Shown piece by piece: positions 48,232-62,100 of a stretch of DNA of 64,000 nucleotides. Both the position numbers and the translations under genes were made by a program. This stretch comes from Poronia punctata (taxonomy: Eukaryota > Ascomycota > Sordariomycetes > Xylariales > Xylariaceae). The stretch's first letter is position 1, and each line of letters begins with the position of its first letter. The notes below the pieces were generated by a model. That model worked only from the letters and a program-made list of their open reading frames with translations, was not told where the DNA came from and did not search any database. The DNA lies in contig MU401485.1 of the NCBI GenBank assembly GCA_022579005.1, forward strand, positions 1 through 64,000, in the 5' to 3' direction.

Positions 48232-51200
48232 CTTTCTCCTCTTCGCTCCTTCCGTCTCTATTCCTTCTTTCCTTTCTCCCTCCCTTTCTCCTTCTACTTC
48301 CGAATACCCAATCCTAGGCGACGACAAAACGGCGTGAGCGTCCCTGCCCTACTCTGAGCACCAGTCGTGCAAGTCCGACCCAATTATTCCAATTGTATAT
48401 CTTGTACTTATTATAAATCCGGGACCAAGCTGTGTAACCCAAGGTGGACGACCAGCTGCCACAAAACTGACTCGCATTTAACCTGGGAGCTGAACATTCG
48501 CAGATAAGGCCAAAGTGTAATGACGAAGGGGGGGGGGGGGAAACTGGGAAAGGGTCTCGCACCCGTCTGCAAGGCACAACTACAGAGCTTATTATGTTCT
48601 GGCAATCGGATTTCGGGAGCTGGCATACCAAGACTAACAGGTTGCAAGGGCACCCATGACGGGGTTTTGTTCTGTGGTGTGGGCGTGCGAGCATAAGTAT
48701 AATAATCACACTGGTGTCCCAGCGCCGGTAGGTGAGGCAGGTACTATCTAGAGTAGGCAGCTTGGCCTGGTCTTGCTCCCCACGAGTCAAGCATAGTTCA
48801 CCTGGTCTCTACGAGTCAGAGCGCGGAAAGGGGGGGGCGTACCCTAGCTCAGCGCATGAGAATGGGCAGTGGGCGCAACCGAAACTGCCCATAGCTGCAG
48901 AAGCGGGATAGACTCCCAGCAATAGAGAGGATCGCTGGACCCCTGCAAACGCGCAGGCCCACCCTTGCCTGACACCCCAGACGACCCATTAAAGAGACCC
49001 ATATAAACCCCATATAAGTCCACATGAGTCCACAGGTGTCCACAGGAGCCCACATGTATGCACATTCGGACCCCAGCTTCGCAAGTTGGGTGCTTGGTAT
49101 CTCCACAGCGCTCAGAAATTACCATTCCCCAGATAATTACTTCCCGTCACGGCTTAGGCGGTTTAGACGGACAGTCTTCAGCAGAGGTGTGCGAATTGTG
49201 AATCTGTAAGGCAGGTACCACTGGTGCCCACTATACTAGTTGGGTATGTACAGAAGTAGTCAAAGATACCCACCTCCCGGATATGGTGCCGTATTTGTGA
49301 TATCGGCGGTACTAATGAGGCCTTTTCTTGGCCCTTATACCATTACACTTCCCCTTACATTACCTACAGTATCTTAGTATTACTGAACTCCGTGCACTAT
49401 TGCCATCTTCTCGCGTTTGCAAACCGCTAGTAGCCCTAGCTTGAGCTGCTTGGACCTTCTTCGGTAAGAGCCTAGAGGCGATAGGCTCCTGGCAGATATC
49501 TACTTACGAGTACCCAACATGGGTACTCTATCGCAGATTCGCAAAATATACGTGCGTACGTGTAGGGCGTCGACAGCGCATCCCTTCATTTCGGAGACGG
49601 CTGGAATTTTAGTGCAATGTTCTCGATCCTCATCCTTACTGATTCGATTAGTGACGGACGGCTCTTTCATCAGGATCCATACCTAGACTTTATGCCATGT
49701 GCTTCATAATAAGGTATACCCATAATCCTAACCAGTGTGCCAGGACTTCGCTCCTGTTTGTGCTTGGAAAGCCGACCCTTGTTTGAGGCTACCATTCTAT
49801 GCCGTCTCGACAGATGTAAATTAAAGTAAAAGGAGTGCAAATTCATAAGTTCCGAAGCAAGCGTACTATTTGATGGTAGAATGATGCGTGCTTGTAAGTA
49901 ATGTGCGGTGGAGCCTCAGAGCACGCGGCATATTCCCATCGGTGGTCGTCATCGTAATTGGTGAATCCTGGAGCAATGCGTTCGAATAGCAACGGTTTGT
50001 AGACTACGGGAGGTAGAAACAGCCCATGCAGCTGTCTACTCACTACTCAGAAGATGGCCTCCTATCGAGTATTTTTGCTGGAATGTTTCCGCGGTCTTTA
50101 TCTCGTTTTTCTCACCGTGGTCTTCTATGTGATACGTCGGAGAGCGGGGCACCGGGGCTGGGACCACCCACGATGCTAAAATTTTAGATGGGAGGGAAAC
50201 AAATGGCGGCGCTTGCGGTGCGGCAAAGATGATCAATCAGGAAGAGGAGGTGCAGCTCGACTACTTTAACTTGACGTTAGAAAAGCCACCGCCGACGAAA
50301 AATGCACCTCCCCGCATTTGATGCATGCAATTCGCAAAGAGGCTCCAAGCACATCAACTGTACCAGACTATGGCTATATTGACACAGTTAGATCTACTCT
50401 ATCGTGCTGGGGAATCGGCCTCATCATTCAATAACCTCGCACTGCCTGGATATGTACTTCCATGCCTACATGGAAATATGTATGTTGGTATGTACTGTAC
50501 CTTGTAAGCATGTAGAAGGACCAAGATCTTGGACTACCCACGAGTACACGTAAGTAGGTAGGCAGCATCCCTGATAGGCAAGTGTCCGGTGAACAACACT
50601 CGTCTTGCTGTTACTGTCTAGTTATCTCATCTTCCGCTTGTTGCCACAATGTTACCTGATGGTATATTCGCAGACCACTCAGAACACAGAAAGCGGCGAT
50701 CGTCGGACATGATGTATAAGTCGTTTATTTCGGAAGCAGCTGAGTAGCTGGATGAAAAGAAAAGCGAGAAAAACGACAGAAGCGAGATGATTAGCGTCCG
50801 GCCTCTTTCTATTTAGGTAGTTTTCTTATTAGCCACGAAAAGTCGAGTTTGCAAAAGGGCAAGTACTTCTGTTCGTAGTCTAGGCGCCGGACAAGTACAG
50901 TACACCGACTGCCGGCAATGATGTGATGTTTAGAAATGAACAGATCTTAGTTAGATTTGACTATGACAAAAGTAAATACTCGGTACGTGGTGTATCTGTA
51001 GGAGTGTGCTAGCAGGTGGGTGGGTGGGTAGGTACTTGGTAGAGGTACTAAATATATGGCATGATAGTATTCATATAATGCCATTTCAGCGAACAAATTC
51101 CACATTACGATACATCCATACTGCAGTGCTTCACAAACTAATTTCATAATTAGTTCGCATGAACTATTGCCGTTGCATAATTCTTACTAGGGCATACCTA

Positions 51201-54200
51201 CCGTACTATGTAGAGTTGTGAATGAGGGATCGCTTAGGTTGCATACTCGTACAGGGCCTAAAAATGCCAATCCTCATCTTGAGGTCTGTTTCACCACGGA
51301 TCTAACAGGGCTCTATCTAAAGGTCAGATCCTTTTGTTCAAGGCTGTCAAAAAGCCCGCAGGGCTCGAGCGCCGGCGTGTGAGGTACCTGACCGTGACCG
51401 ACACTGAGACTGCCAATATGTGGTCACGGCAAGACAAGATATTAAGCTTCTTGGTGGTCTCTAGTCTGCTTCTCAAATGCCACGTAGGGAATGCAAGGGC
51501 GGGGTGTAAAATAGGAACATCGCGAGCAATGCAAGTTAATCTCAGCCTACGGACGGTGCCATTGGGAATAATGAGCTGGCTTGGAGACTACATAGTGTAA
51601 GCGTACCCTTCCTTTGAGAGAGAGAAAACATACAATAAAAGGTGCAGCTTGCCCCAAGTTGGAAAACTGCAATGCATGGGAGACATGTAGGTGTACTCAA
51701 TCGGTAGGTTTATGTAATTCCTTCACCGGCATCCTCCTCATCATGTCTGAGGTAGTGTTCTCGTCATTGCAGGTGTAGACGTCCCTCAACTCACCTTCGA
51801 TGTCGTTCGGCACCTGCCACATGGCATTGGCCGAACGGAAACTGACATTATTGTGGCTGTTACGAGACCCACGTCCATGCCCTACCATACAGAACACCCG
51901 ACCTTAATTGATGGATATCTGGTAGGATCCATTAATTGTGAGAAGGAAGGTCCAAGTCTGCTTATTATGTACAGCATGCCGCCAAGGGACATACGTACGT
52001 GTAACTTACCTATTAGATACTGGCGAGCTTGGTGTCAAGGATTGAGCACAAGAAGGAACGATGAAGACCCCCCAAGATTGAGGGACAAGCCGCTCGTCGT
52101 CCACTTAGGAGCGCTAATACTTTGCAAAGAATGGCGGAAAGTTTTGCCAACAGTTTTCTGTGGTACCAAAACTTGGGGAGAGAGTCTGCCGCTTCACCTA
52201 GAGAGAAAACCGTTAGATGGCTGCTACTAGTCTGACCGTAGTTGGCAGCCACGCAGCCTACTTGTGACTAATGGGGATCATCTCGCAGCTTTTTCAGTTT
52301 TGGACAAGCGCCGCATTACCCACTTCTTCCTCTGGAACATCAACAGTTGTTCTGTACAAAGTACATCCAAGATCGGATTATCTTGCGAGTGGAGCCACAA
52401 TATTGAAGTCACAATGCGGCTTCATCATGTACGCTACACGTACAGGCAATACAGATTGAAGTTCTAGCCTTGCTTGATGCCACGCGATATGAAATTCTGC
52501 TCTACGCGTGGAGTAAGACCGGGAATATATGACCAGCCAGCTAACCTAGCTGGCATACGAGTAGACGCAAATCTAGATGTCCGAAGGCTCCATCGCAAGC
52601 GGCTCACCAAGTCAAAGTAGGTAGGTAAAGTATACATGTACGGAGGTACTCGTGATGATACGTCAGGAACCTCTTTGGTATTAACTGCGCTGACGACAAG
52701 AATCCTGTCAGACTGGAACCAACACTAGCTAAATCATTAGCGGGCTATCCCCGCGCAAATACCTAATCGACGCTTACTCTTCTTCGGTTAGGTATTCGTC
52801 CTTAGCTGTCTCCGCAAACTCACCGACCATATTAGCTACGAGGACGGGCTACACGTACTAAAGCAAATTGTTGAGGCACTCCCGGCGCAAAGGCACAACA
52901 TAGTTTATTACCTGAAAGACGGCATAGGAGATGGATGTACGTGTACGCGTGCGCCTGAGAGGAAACTCCTCTTGGCAACCGAGACTGGCTAGCGACAACT
53001 ACTCGACGAACCTGTTGATGCGTTGTTTTCCGAATTCGGTCCCCCAGACAAGACTCGTAGGAGTTTTTCTCATCATCCTGGAAAGCTGATTTCCTTGCCT
53101 ATCCACGCGTACTCTTGTGGACGTCGCCTTGTAAGTCGCAGCTTGAACTAGATGTGAACAGAGCTATCTGGTTTTCGATTTTAACGATAAGGTAGTATCT
53201 ACTTACCAATTTGATATGACAGGTGGATCTAGCTCACGGGCCGAATACTAATTGGCTATTGCAACTTAGCGAAACCTCGCCAACCTTAGCCCGACCTCCA
53301 ATCAAACCACTGCTATATTCTGCTACACTACGACGATGACGGCGCTAGGGAGGCTGTCTTTTATAAAGTAACCTAAAGTATGTAACTACACCTAGTTCAC
53401 AGCATTTGAGAAGGGCAAGGCGTAGGTACTAAGGACAGCATAACTGAGTTGTCGCCGTTTGATGAAGCTTCACCCACCATCTGGTCGTCTACTTGGACAT
53501 TACCGCCAGGTCCGGCCATCGGAAGCGGGGACTGTGCTACTGGTCGCTCCCTGTCAAAGTGACTAGCTGACCACTGACGACCTTAGCAACCAACCTGTAC
53601 TAGGGGCTACCAACGGCTGCCAGGGGTTACAACTTACAAGGGGACCTATAGCCTGTAGGTGATCAGATAACAAACAGCATGGCAGGAGCTTGAACTTTCC
53701 AAAACGCCTAGATCCAGTTGCTGAGATATTGGTGATCTAAGATGTCCTCTATCAGACGTCAGACCCCTAGGTAAACATGTCATAGAACAGATTACAGGGT
53801 CCGGACGGGTCGAGGCCAACGACTCTCCAAGCTAATCTAGGTATCAGCCTCTTCTTCGATCTTCTGGGGTCCTGGAACGCCAGTCTCTTGGCAGGAAGTA
53901 GCTCTGCGCGTCACACGACGAACACACATTTGCCGATATATAATCCTCTCAAAGGGAGGAGTAAGGGGGGGACGGGGCTAGAAGCCCAGCACCTCCACCG
54001 ACAAGACTCACATAATACTCGTACTTACTATGGATTGCCTAACCTAGATGAGATACGAGCCTTAACACGGCGGATATATACTCCATCGACATGATCGCCT
54101 GACAGTTGCGACTTGCGACTTGACGCAATGTACTGTGCGCGCGTAGGCCTTGCCGCCGGCTAGGTAATTAAAATCCTTTCCCGCCCAAGTATGTGTATAT

Positions 54201-56339
54201 CGGTGACCTCGGCACATATAAATGTATCAGGAGGGACTACAAGCCGTCGCCGCATACGTCGTACCTGGAACAATAAATGGGGTACGTAAAAAGGTATCAT
54301 GACTAATTGGATTGTCGAATCGGGGATGTGATTTGATGCGTATCGCTCGTTTAATATATTCCATGAGGCGCATCAGATATAAAGATAGACAGAATAGCTG
54401 GTTGATGCAGCATTGGCGAATTTGCTATGGTACAGAGGTCTATACTATGCATAGACGAACCACGGCGAGTGCCTAGCAAGGCCAACCTTGCCTGCAGCGT
54501 CCATGTCACGAGATCACGGCCACACGGCCTTGTGGGACCAGGCAAGCCGTCACTATCCCTCACTATCCTCGCGTTACCCCCCCCCATTCTTCTTTGAGCT
54601 TAACTTGCTTATTTCTGCCAAAGCCGGGCGTCCCGTCCCCCGTCCCCCTGCCGCCTTCCGCTTCCCGCCCTATTTCCCGCTCATGTGATACAATACCTTT
54701 GAGGGATGCGCCCTTGCAACTGCGCAATTGGGGAGCCAGTAGGGTAAACAACCGATTGGGGTATCCCGTCGCCATGCCCATTGCCCAGTACCGAACCAAG
54801 CCGTAGGTAGGTTACTTTTCAGATTTCCATTGGGGGTTAGGAAAACCGAAACAGTCCGGGGTAGAAGACGAAATATACTGGGAAGGAAGTATGATGTGCT
54901 GTGCTGTACGTACATGAGATCTTGAAGCGTGACCAAGCCATGCCTGGTATGTCCTTGCAAAAGAGGCAAGCGCGTGGCCGGTTTGAGGCGGCCGTGCGTC
55001 GGCAGGAACCGCAGCAAGGTCAACCTAGCGACTGCAACCTTGAAAAGACCTCTAATACGTATGCCCTTACTGATATATATGAAGTCTGTATGCATGCATG
55101 TATGTAATTGAGTAGATGCCTTAGGTAGCCAAGCTCAGCCCAGCAGCTAGGTTAGGTCTACCCATCCAACTGCTGTCCCATGATGGCCATTCGTTCGAAA
55201 ACTCCCAACGGCTCTCAGATCTCTTTTCTCTCAGCTGTCACGTAGATATGTACCTCTCTGTGGGGTCAGCGCCGTTCTTGCATTCGTCATGTACTTGTGC
55301 ATGTATGCGAGAAATGTCGCCTATTTTCTACGGTACCTACTACCTATTTCCCCAAATTTCTAGGAATTGGTGAGGTATCATACATACATACATATATGTA
55401 CATGATCTAGATTAGGTTATTTTCTCGCTATTCAGGTTTCCCTACCCTAGCTTGTCTTGTCTTGCCTTACCCTGCTCGGTAGTGATAGCGATTTATTCTC
55501 ACATATGTAGGTTATTATCTATGTGCGTCGTCGATCTGAGGCTATCAATGCCGAAGAGGATGTACACCCACTCTCCTGATAAAGGATTACGAGTTCGTTG
55601 CTTCATTTTGTTATCTTATTCTGCTTTTCGACTCGACTTTATTTCTATTTTGGTAATACAATATAGCTAACCTAACTTAATCTACAGATGCAGGTTTGGC
55701 ACCCAGGCACACACCAGATATGTATTGTCATATGAAAATTGCACTTGTGGTAATAAATCACATGGTTGGACATGACATATTTACCCTATCTATCTAGACC
55801 AGGTAGGTAAGGTAAGGTAGGTAGCAAACAAGTAATCAAGCAAGTTTGTTCATGCCTGATCGACCAAGCAAAACTGCAGATCGGATATATCTTACCTGAC
55901 CTTACCATAGCTATAGCTGTCATAGCATTTAACAACCCCGGGAATCATCACACCAATATCAATATACCCCCCGAAAATCCCATTGTCAGCTGAGCTAAGC
56001 TTCTATCCTGGTTTTTCCCCCCCCTCCCTCTTTCCTCGTACCGCCTTCACGCACCTTACACGTTCCTTCTCCCCGGTATAAAGAAATGTATGTCGATCCA
56101 CAAGGTTGTGGCAAACATTTAATCTATATGTCTTGTCTAGTTTCTTACACTTACGTATGCAGTCATCTCATCCAGTTAAACACACCCAAAAGCTGAAATG
56201 AATGAATTATCTAAGTATAGACAATACCTGCCACGCCTCTCTACTATACTACCTCGTCACAAAGTCCCTTAACCTCCCTATCTCCGTCTTCTACATCTGG
56301 AACTGGAACAAATCCACCCATCCCATCCCATCCCAACCC

Positions 56340-56373
<34 letters not shown>

Positions 56374-57255
56374 TAGGAATATCCTCCCCGGGCGTGGATG
56401 ATCATCATCCCATCCTCCATCATTGTTCAGTCCTATTACACGTACTTGTAGATCAAAAGGGGGGGCGAGGGGTTGGGTTTCCCCGCAAACCCAGTAGTCT
56501 AGTCACCTAGTGTCGCTTTTGGGAAAAGGAAAGGGCAAAATCAAAAGATGAGGCTCTCTCGCACACGACGGCAATAGATTAGATTTAGATGGATAAAGCG
56601 GGGGAGATCACCTAAAAGAGTAACCTCCTTCCCTTCCTTCCTTCCTTCCTTCCTGCCGGTATAAAAGTACATAAAACGACAAGATGAAGACAAGACACAA
56701 GATCAAGGAATAAAAGGAGGGGTGTATATGAAAAGCAGATAATTGGCTCGTAGTTCTAGATGGTCTACTCATATATATGCACATGTCATACCCAAGAGTG
56801 CCGGGCCTGGTAATGGACTGTGACGAGGCAAACATCACAAGCAGGGCAGGGGCACGTAAACTGGGGGGAAAACAAGTATAGTAAACCACAAATGGGGAAA
56901 GGGGGAGGAATAAATCAAGATATTGGTGTTTTCTTGGCATGTGTGATTTTGTATATTGTCACCCCTCCACACTCATTTTTCATCGTCAGCATCATCGTCG
57001 TTTTCGTCATGTGACTACTTCTCTACATTGTATTTCGTGACTTGTACGTGAGCTTTTAATATACAATAATAAAACTTTTAAAACCAAGGCCAAAGGGACA
57101 AGATTTTGCCACGCCGCCACAATTTCACTCAACGTACATATATACCTAACCGAGGTACCAGGTCAGATATGACTAGACCATAGCCAATGATTTATCAAGC
57201 GACGAACAAAGGTTCCTCCGCGATAAATTAAAATCTAGTCTCAACCCCGCTTGAC
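48232..57255. other. Gene-poor region, 9 kb
   Basis: No convincing gene. A minus-strand frame at 50037-49843 (QLHGLFLPPVVYKPLLFERI near its start) looks protein-like but has no ATG and no clear upstream exon. Simple repeats include (AC)n at about 56343-56370, (CTTC)n near 56630-56655, a poly-G run near 48530-48540, and ACATAC/TAGGTA motifs. The part just upstream of 48232 is probably the promoter of the transcription factor. Confidence 0.5.
56343..56370. repeat. (AC)n microsatellite
   Basis: About fourteen AC units in uninterrupted tandem. Confidence 0.9.
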
Positions 57256-59171
57256 CTAGGAATCCTCGTAGAAGATAGCGTGATTGACCTCGCCCTCGAC
57301 ATCTGCGGCCGCCACGAAGTTCTTGAGCAGGCCAGTCCTGACGTCGCGCTTGATGACCACAACGCGGCCGTCACCTTGCAGGCCCACCGCAAGTAGATTG
57401 CCCTCGGCATTAACTATACGAACGGGGAATAAGATGTCAGTTACTCTTTCTCATATCTTTTCCCATGACTTCTGGGGGGGTCTGGCGGGGTAACCGAAGG
57501 AGAGGCAGGTGGTAGAGAAAAAGGGGGCGGGTCAAGGGGAGCTTTCCTTCTAGCATTCGGAAGGAAAACTCCCACTTGTCTGGCCCTTTTGCCTTCAACA
57601 TAGCTGGGGCAGGTAACAATATAGGTGAAACAAATATGGACGTGTACGTATACATATGTATAAGGTATGGTCTTATATGTAGGTTTAAGAAATGTTACTT
57701 ACTAGAGAAGCCTCTTGGGCCCATTCCTCCGGCGGGGAACTCCTGGATCTTCTTTAGGGCTCCCGTCCTGTTGTCGATGGAGAAGTTGATCAACGGGTCA
57801 GAGACGATTTTAGTCTGGTTAGCCCGGTCAAAGTTGGGAATGGTCAACTGGCCCTCCCAGCGCGAGGAGACGATCAGGAACCTCTCATCGGGCTATTTTT
57901 TCACACGGTGCGATGAACGCGTCAGCTTGATGGTTATCTATACCTGGATATACATATATGCATCGCTACTTTACCGAGAAAAGGGGGAGGGAGGGAGGTG
58001 TGATAGGTAGGTGCAAATATGAATCATCACATTTTAACTTACGGTTAGGGCGATCTCGGCAACTGCCGCAGTGTCAACTAGGGGGCGATTGTCGGCGTGC
58101 ATAGGGATGGTGAACAACTCGGAGAAACTGAGGGTGTTGTCTCTTTGGTACTTGACCTCGTATCCGATGATGGTGTTGGCCAGCTCGGTGACGAGGTAGT
58201 AGTATGTCTTGTTGAGGACCTTCTTGAAGACACCGTGACGCGGGCCAGCGCCGGGGGCGACGGCCAAGGGCTTAACGGGCGTAAGCCTGAGGGTTCTGGT
58301 GTCGGCCTGGTAGACGCGGACCAGGTCGGCTCCCAGGTCGGGCACCAGCACAAACTTGCCCGTCGGGTCCAGCAGGGCCTGGTGCGGGTGTGGGGCCTCC
58401 TGTCTGTCAGGGATGGTGCCCGGGTGGTCGAGCGTGAAGGTCTCGGTCTGGACCACTTTGAGCTCGCCCCTGGGAGATGATCTTACGACATTGAGACCAG
58501 CGCCGGCACTATTATCACAATACAGCGGTTAGCAAAGATACGCACGTGTCCCCTCTTTCCCCATCTCTCTTCCTCTCATATCGAGCGACATTCCCTTCCA
58601 TCTCAAGGATGTCCCCAATAAGCGACATAAACACGGGACAGGGGAAGTCCTGGATATTGTACTGAAAGAACACAATATTCCCACGTCCCTACATATGCCC
58701 CATCCTGCACTTCGCCTTTTGGGTGTATGTGGCCTCTCGCTTGTATCTACCGTATAATAAGACAAATCCGGGTTACACTCACTAAGCTGCGATGGCGAGT
58801 CCCGAACCTCCCAAGCCAAACTCGGCGATGCTGACAGGGCCCACAACCACTTCGGCGCTCGAAATGGGGGTCAGGGAACCGTTCCTGTGCGCGTACAAGG
58901 ACGTGACGGCACCGGCTTCACCACCCCAGGCCTCATCTAGGCAGTAGATGAAGGACTTGGAGTAGTCGAGGTGCAGCCACGAAGGAAAGGGTCCGCAAGC
59001 GGTGGTGCTGTCGACAATGTCGAGCCTAGAGCCGGCGCCAGCTTTGACCAGGTCCAGTGTGGTGACCGTGCCGGCATACGAAGTCGCGTACAAACGAGTG
59101 GCAGCCGTCGATCCAGCCAACAGCAGCCCTGCTGCAGCAACTGCTGTTGTGGGGAACATATTTCTCCGCAT
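57256..59171 (-). CDS. Secreted lactonase-like seven-bladed beta-propeller protein
   Basis: Exons are 59171-58783, 58508-58043, 57892-57703 and 57413-57256, giving 400 residues. Introns are unusually long for this window (274, 150 and 289 nt). The N-terminus (MRRNMFPTTAVAAAGLLLAG) is a signal peptide; an alternative start at 59159 (MFPTT) would give 396 residues. The mature chain starts near TRLYATSYAGTVTTLDL. Motifs fit the 3-carboxymuconate cyclase/6-phosphogluconolactonase-like lactonase family: APHPHQALLDPTGKFVLVPDLGADLV, then GAGPRHGVF, PDERFLIVSSRW and NAEGNLLAVGLQGDGRV. No reaction is proven; family members hydrolyse lactones or cyclise muconates, and many fungal secreted members have no known substrate. 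It is an isolated gene and all four exons stay in frame. Confidence 0.85.
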
Positions 59172-62100
59172 TATTTGAGAATGTCAAATAACAGAAAAAA
59201 ACGGAGACAAAGAAGTGTAACTGTGTGGCAGGGGACGAGGGGTTACCGGTACCAACAAATAAGATCGATCTATGATGAGGTAATGCCTGACCAACAGTAG
59301 GAAAGAACGATGTACTGCAAGTAAGTGGACGAGGAGAAAAGAGACCACGACATGTTTCATCCCCAGGATCTACTCCCACTCTTAAGCCAGTGCTGTCGCC
59401 TGCCACTCCTGGTGTTGTGCCCATAATCGCTCTTTCCTCCCGGAAGAGATTCCCTCTCTTTCCGACAAGGCAGAGCCCGATCGTGGCTTCTCTTCCCGAA
59501 GTAATCCCCAGTGAACATTAGTAACCGGCTTGCAGGCTCTGGTTTCCCCTATTAAGTTCTGACAAGAGATCGTTTAATTTATCCGGACAGGGGTACCAGA
59601 TCTGCTACAACTTCCCCCTTACATGGTCTTTACAGGCAAGTACAGACGTTCTACGCGTATACATAAGGCGCATACGCTTTATCAACTACGTACAATTGAG
59701 CCATGATCCTTGGACTGACGCCACACTGCGGAGAAATTAAGAAATGACCCCTTAAAAAAGAATTATTAGGTATTTCCCCAGACAGAGGGACAGCGTGATC
59801 GCGCTCAGACTTGTCTTGGGGGTAGCACACTAGCATCCGCCCCGGGCGCGCCAGGGCTTGAAATTATGTCAGATTCTGGATCGGAACCAGATTTTCAGAG
59901 AAGGCCACATCTTCTCTTTGTCTTTCCTTTGCGCGTCTCAGCTTCTCCTTCATTAATAAAAATGAGGTCTTGGCAATCCTCGTCTTCAAGCTATCCTCAT
60001 GCCTATCGCCAAAAAAACCAAGCATCCTACAAAAGACAAAAAGACAAAAAGACGTCAAATCACTGACCAAGACGAAATCCAACAAGTTTCCTCTTTTGTC
60101 ATTAGACTGTATCCACACTTGTACTGGGGGTTGTAAGCCCACAAAAAGCGGAAATCGAAGAAAGTTGCGGTGCGGAGTAGGTACTTCTTGGACCTCCATA
60201 CCTGCGTTGATGGAGCATCTAACCCTATGTACCCGTAAGTTACCTACACCCTAAAGATACTGCGGAGTAAAAGGAGCAGTTACCTACGAGTACGTAAGTA
60301 CATACTCATAGATCAAACACGGCACATCTCCTGCGCCTATTTTGGGAGACCTGAGTTGAGTTGCCTTGATATCCGGTTTTGACGCTTGCCCATTCAGCCC
60401 CTTTCTTATTTTACTTTCTTTACTATCTCGACATCAAGGTTGTGTTGCTGGGTTGATCCGTCTTGAGATAACGCAAGTACCTTTGGACATAGCACTTCCT
60501 TCTTGATCTCGCTTGGCGCTCGCGCGGCTTCGAGACCTTGAATAAGAAAGAATAGACGACCGTTACTGCCGATCAGGCACGAGATCGGAGAAGCTTATTA
60601 GTTTAGAGGGGGCGGCCCAGGCCACTCATTCACTCGCGGACTACCCTCCATCTGATGACCCCCCCCCCCACTGCCCCCTCCCCCTCCCCCGCTTCTGCCC
60701 GCGGCCCGCCCTCTCTCTCTCTCTCCCTCCAACCATCCCATTTCGGATAGTTCAAGAAGGGCAGGACATATCTATTGGCCTCCAATGATATACTGGGCAT
60801 CTGCTTCATGGGGTAAAATAACAGACTTTATGGCCGTGGCCGTGCTCTAGGGTTACTTTCTTGTTTCTATTCGCGGTCCACGTGAAAGCGGTTTGGTTTG
60901 ACAGTTGGAGAAGATGCATAATCACGTACCCTCCGGTGAAAGATCTCTGCCTGTTCTCATGAAGGAGACATATCTTTCCAAAAGACTGGGAGCAAAAGCA
61001 AGAAAGACGAGCTCGAAGCTTGGAAGTCTTGTCTATGCCTGTCAATTTCTAAAACGGGATGTCTGGTATCTTTGCAAATCCATCTACCAACACAACCTGA
61101 CCAGTAATGTGTAGAACGAGCAAGGATGTCTGAGAACCGAAGTGAGCTTGTTTAAAGCACCAATGAGCTGTCGGACTCGGATTGCTGATGAAGAGGGGGC
61201 GAATGTTGGCTTTGCTTGGACAAGACTTGGACAGACGGCCACATGGAACCCGTTACCGCCTTGGGCGTAATATACGCTAAATAAGGACATGTCTTAGGTA
61301 AGCGGTGATGCTCAGACGCCCAGAACACTAACACACTATTTTAAGGTTAGACTTTTTAGACACGGCATGAATCCATATTATAACATAACATAAATTCCTA
61401 CGGCCCGAACCCCAAGTGCGCTTTGAGAATAAGCCCCGATTAGCAGTGAATCGTACGATAGCAGAACCGGTTTACACTTTGCCAACCTACCCTCTCCAGA
61501 CCCATAACACAAGGCCTAGATGTTGAATGGGTCTGGTCTGGAGCCCCATGCCTACTCCGGACTATGGGGTCTCAGCCTTGGGGGCTCTGACTCCAACGGA
61601 TTGCGTTTCCTAGCGTGGCTGATGGCGAGATGAATTGGTCATGGAGTAAAAGCCAGAATGCCTAGACTAAGGTACCCGGCGGTGAAGACTGGCATTGACT
61701 AGGAGGTGACACGGCATATTGCAACTACGTAGCCGAAGCCGAAGCTTCTTCAAACCCCGACGTCCAAAGGTTATCACGAGGCTCCAAAGTAACAACAAAG
61801 AAGCACAATCTCAAATTCTTTGATAGCAAACTCCCCAGGATTAGCAACCAGAAGTTAGTACCATTACAGTTGCACTCTGTGCCATCATGCATAACTACCT
61901 AACTTTACTTTTCCTCCCGACCCCTATTCGGGGGTACGCGACTTTGGGGGTTTGGGATTCTATAGCAAGGTCTAAGTAATAAGAGAATCATCCTCATCCT
62001 AGTTTGCCAGGGCTTTCTATTATCTTTCTTTCCCCATACTTTCATCTAGGCTTCCCCGACCCAACCGATCTTACTGAACCCCAACGAGCCAGAAATCCAT

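Noticed and set aside
48232..48327. Upstream extension of the Zn2Cys6 protein
   Set aside because: The frame is open back to a stop near 48348 but has no ATG; the first ATG is at 48231.
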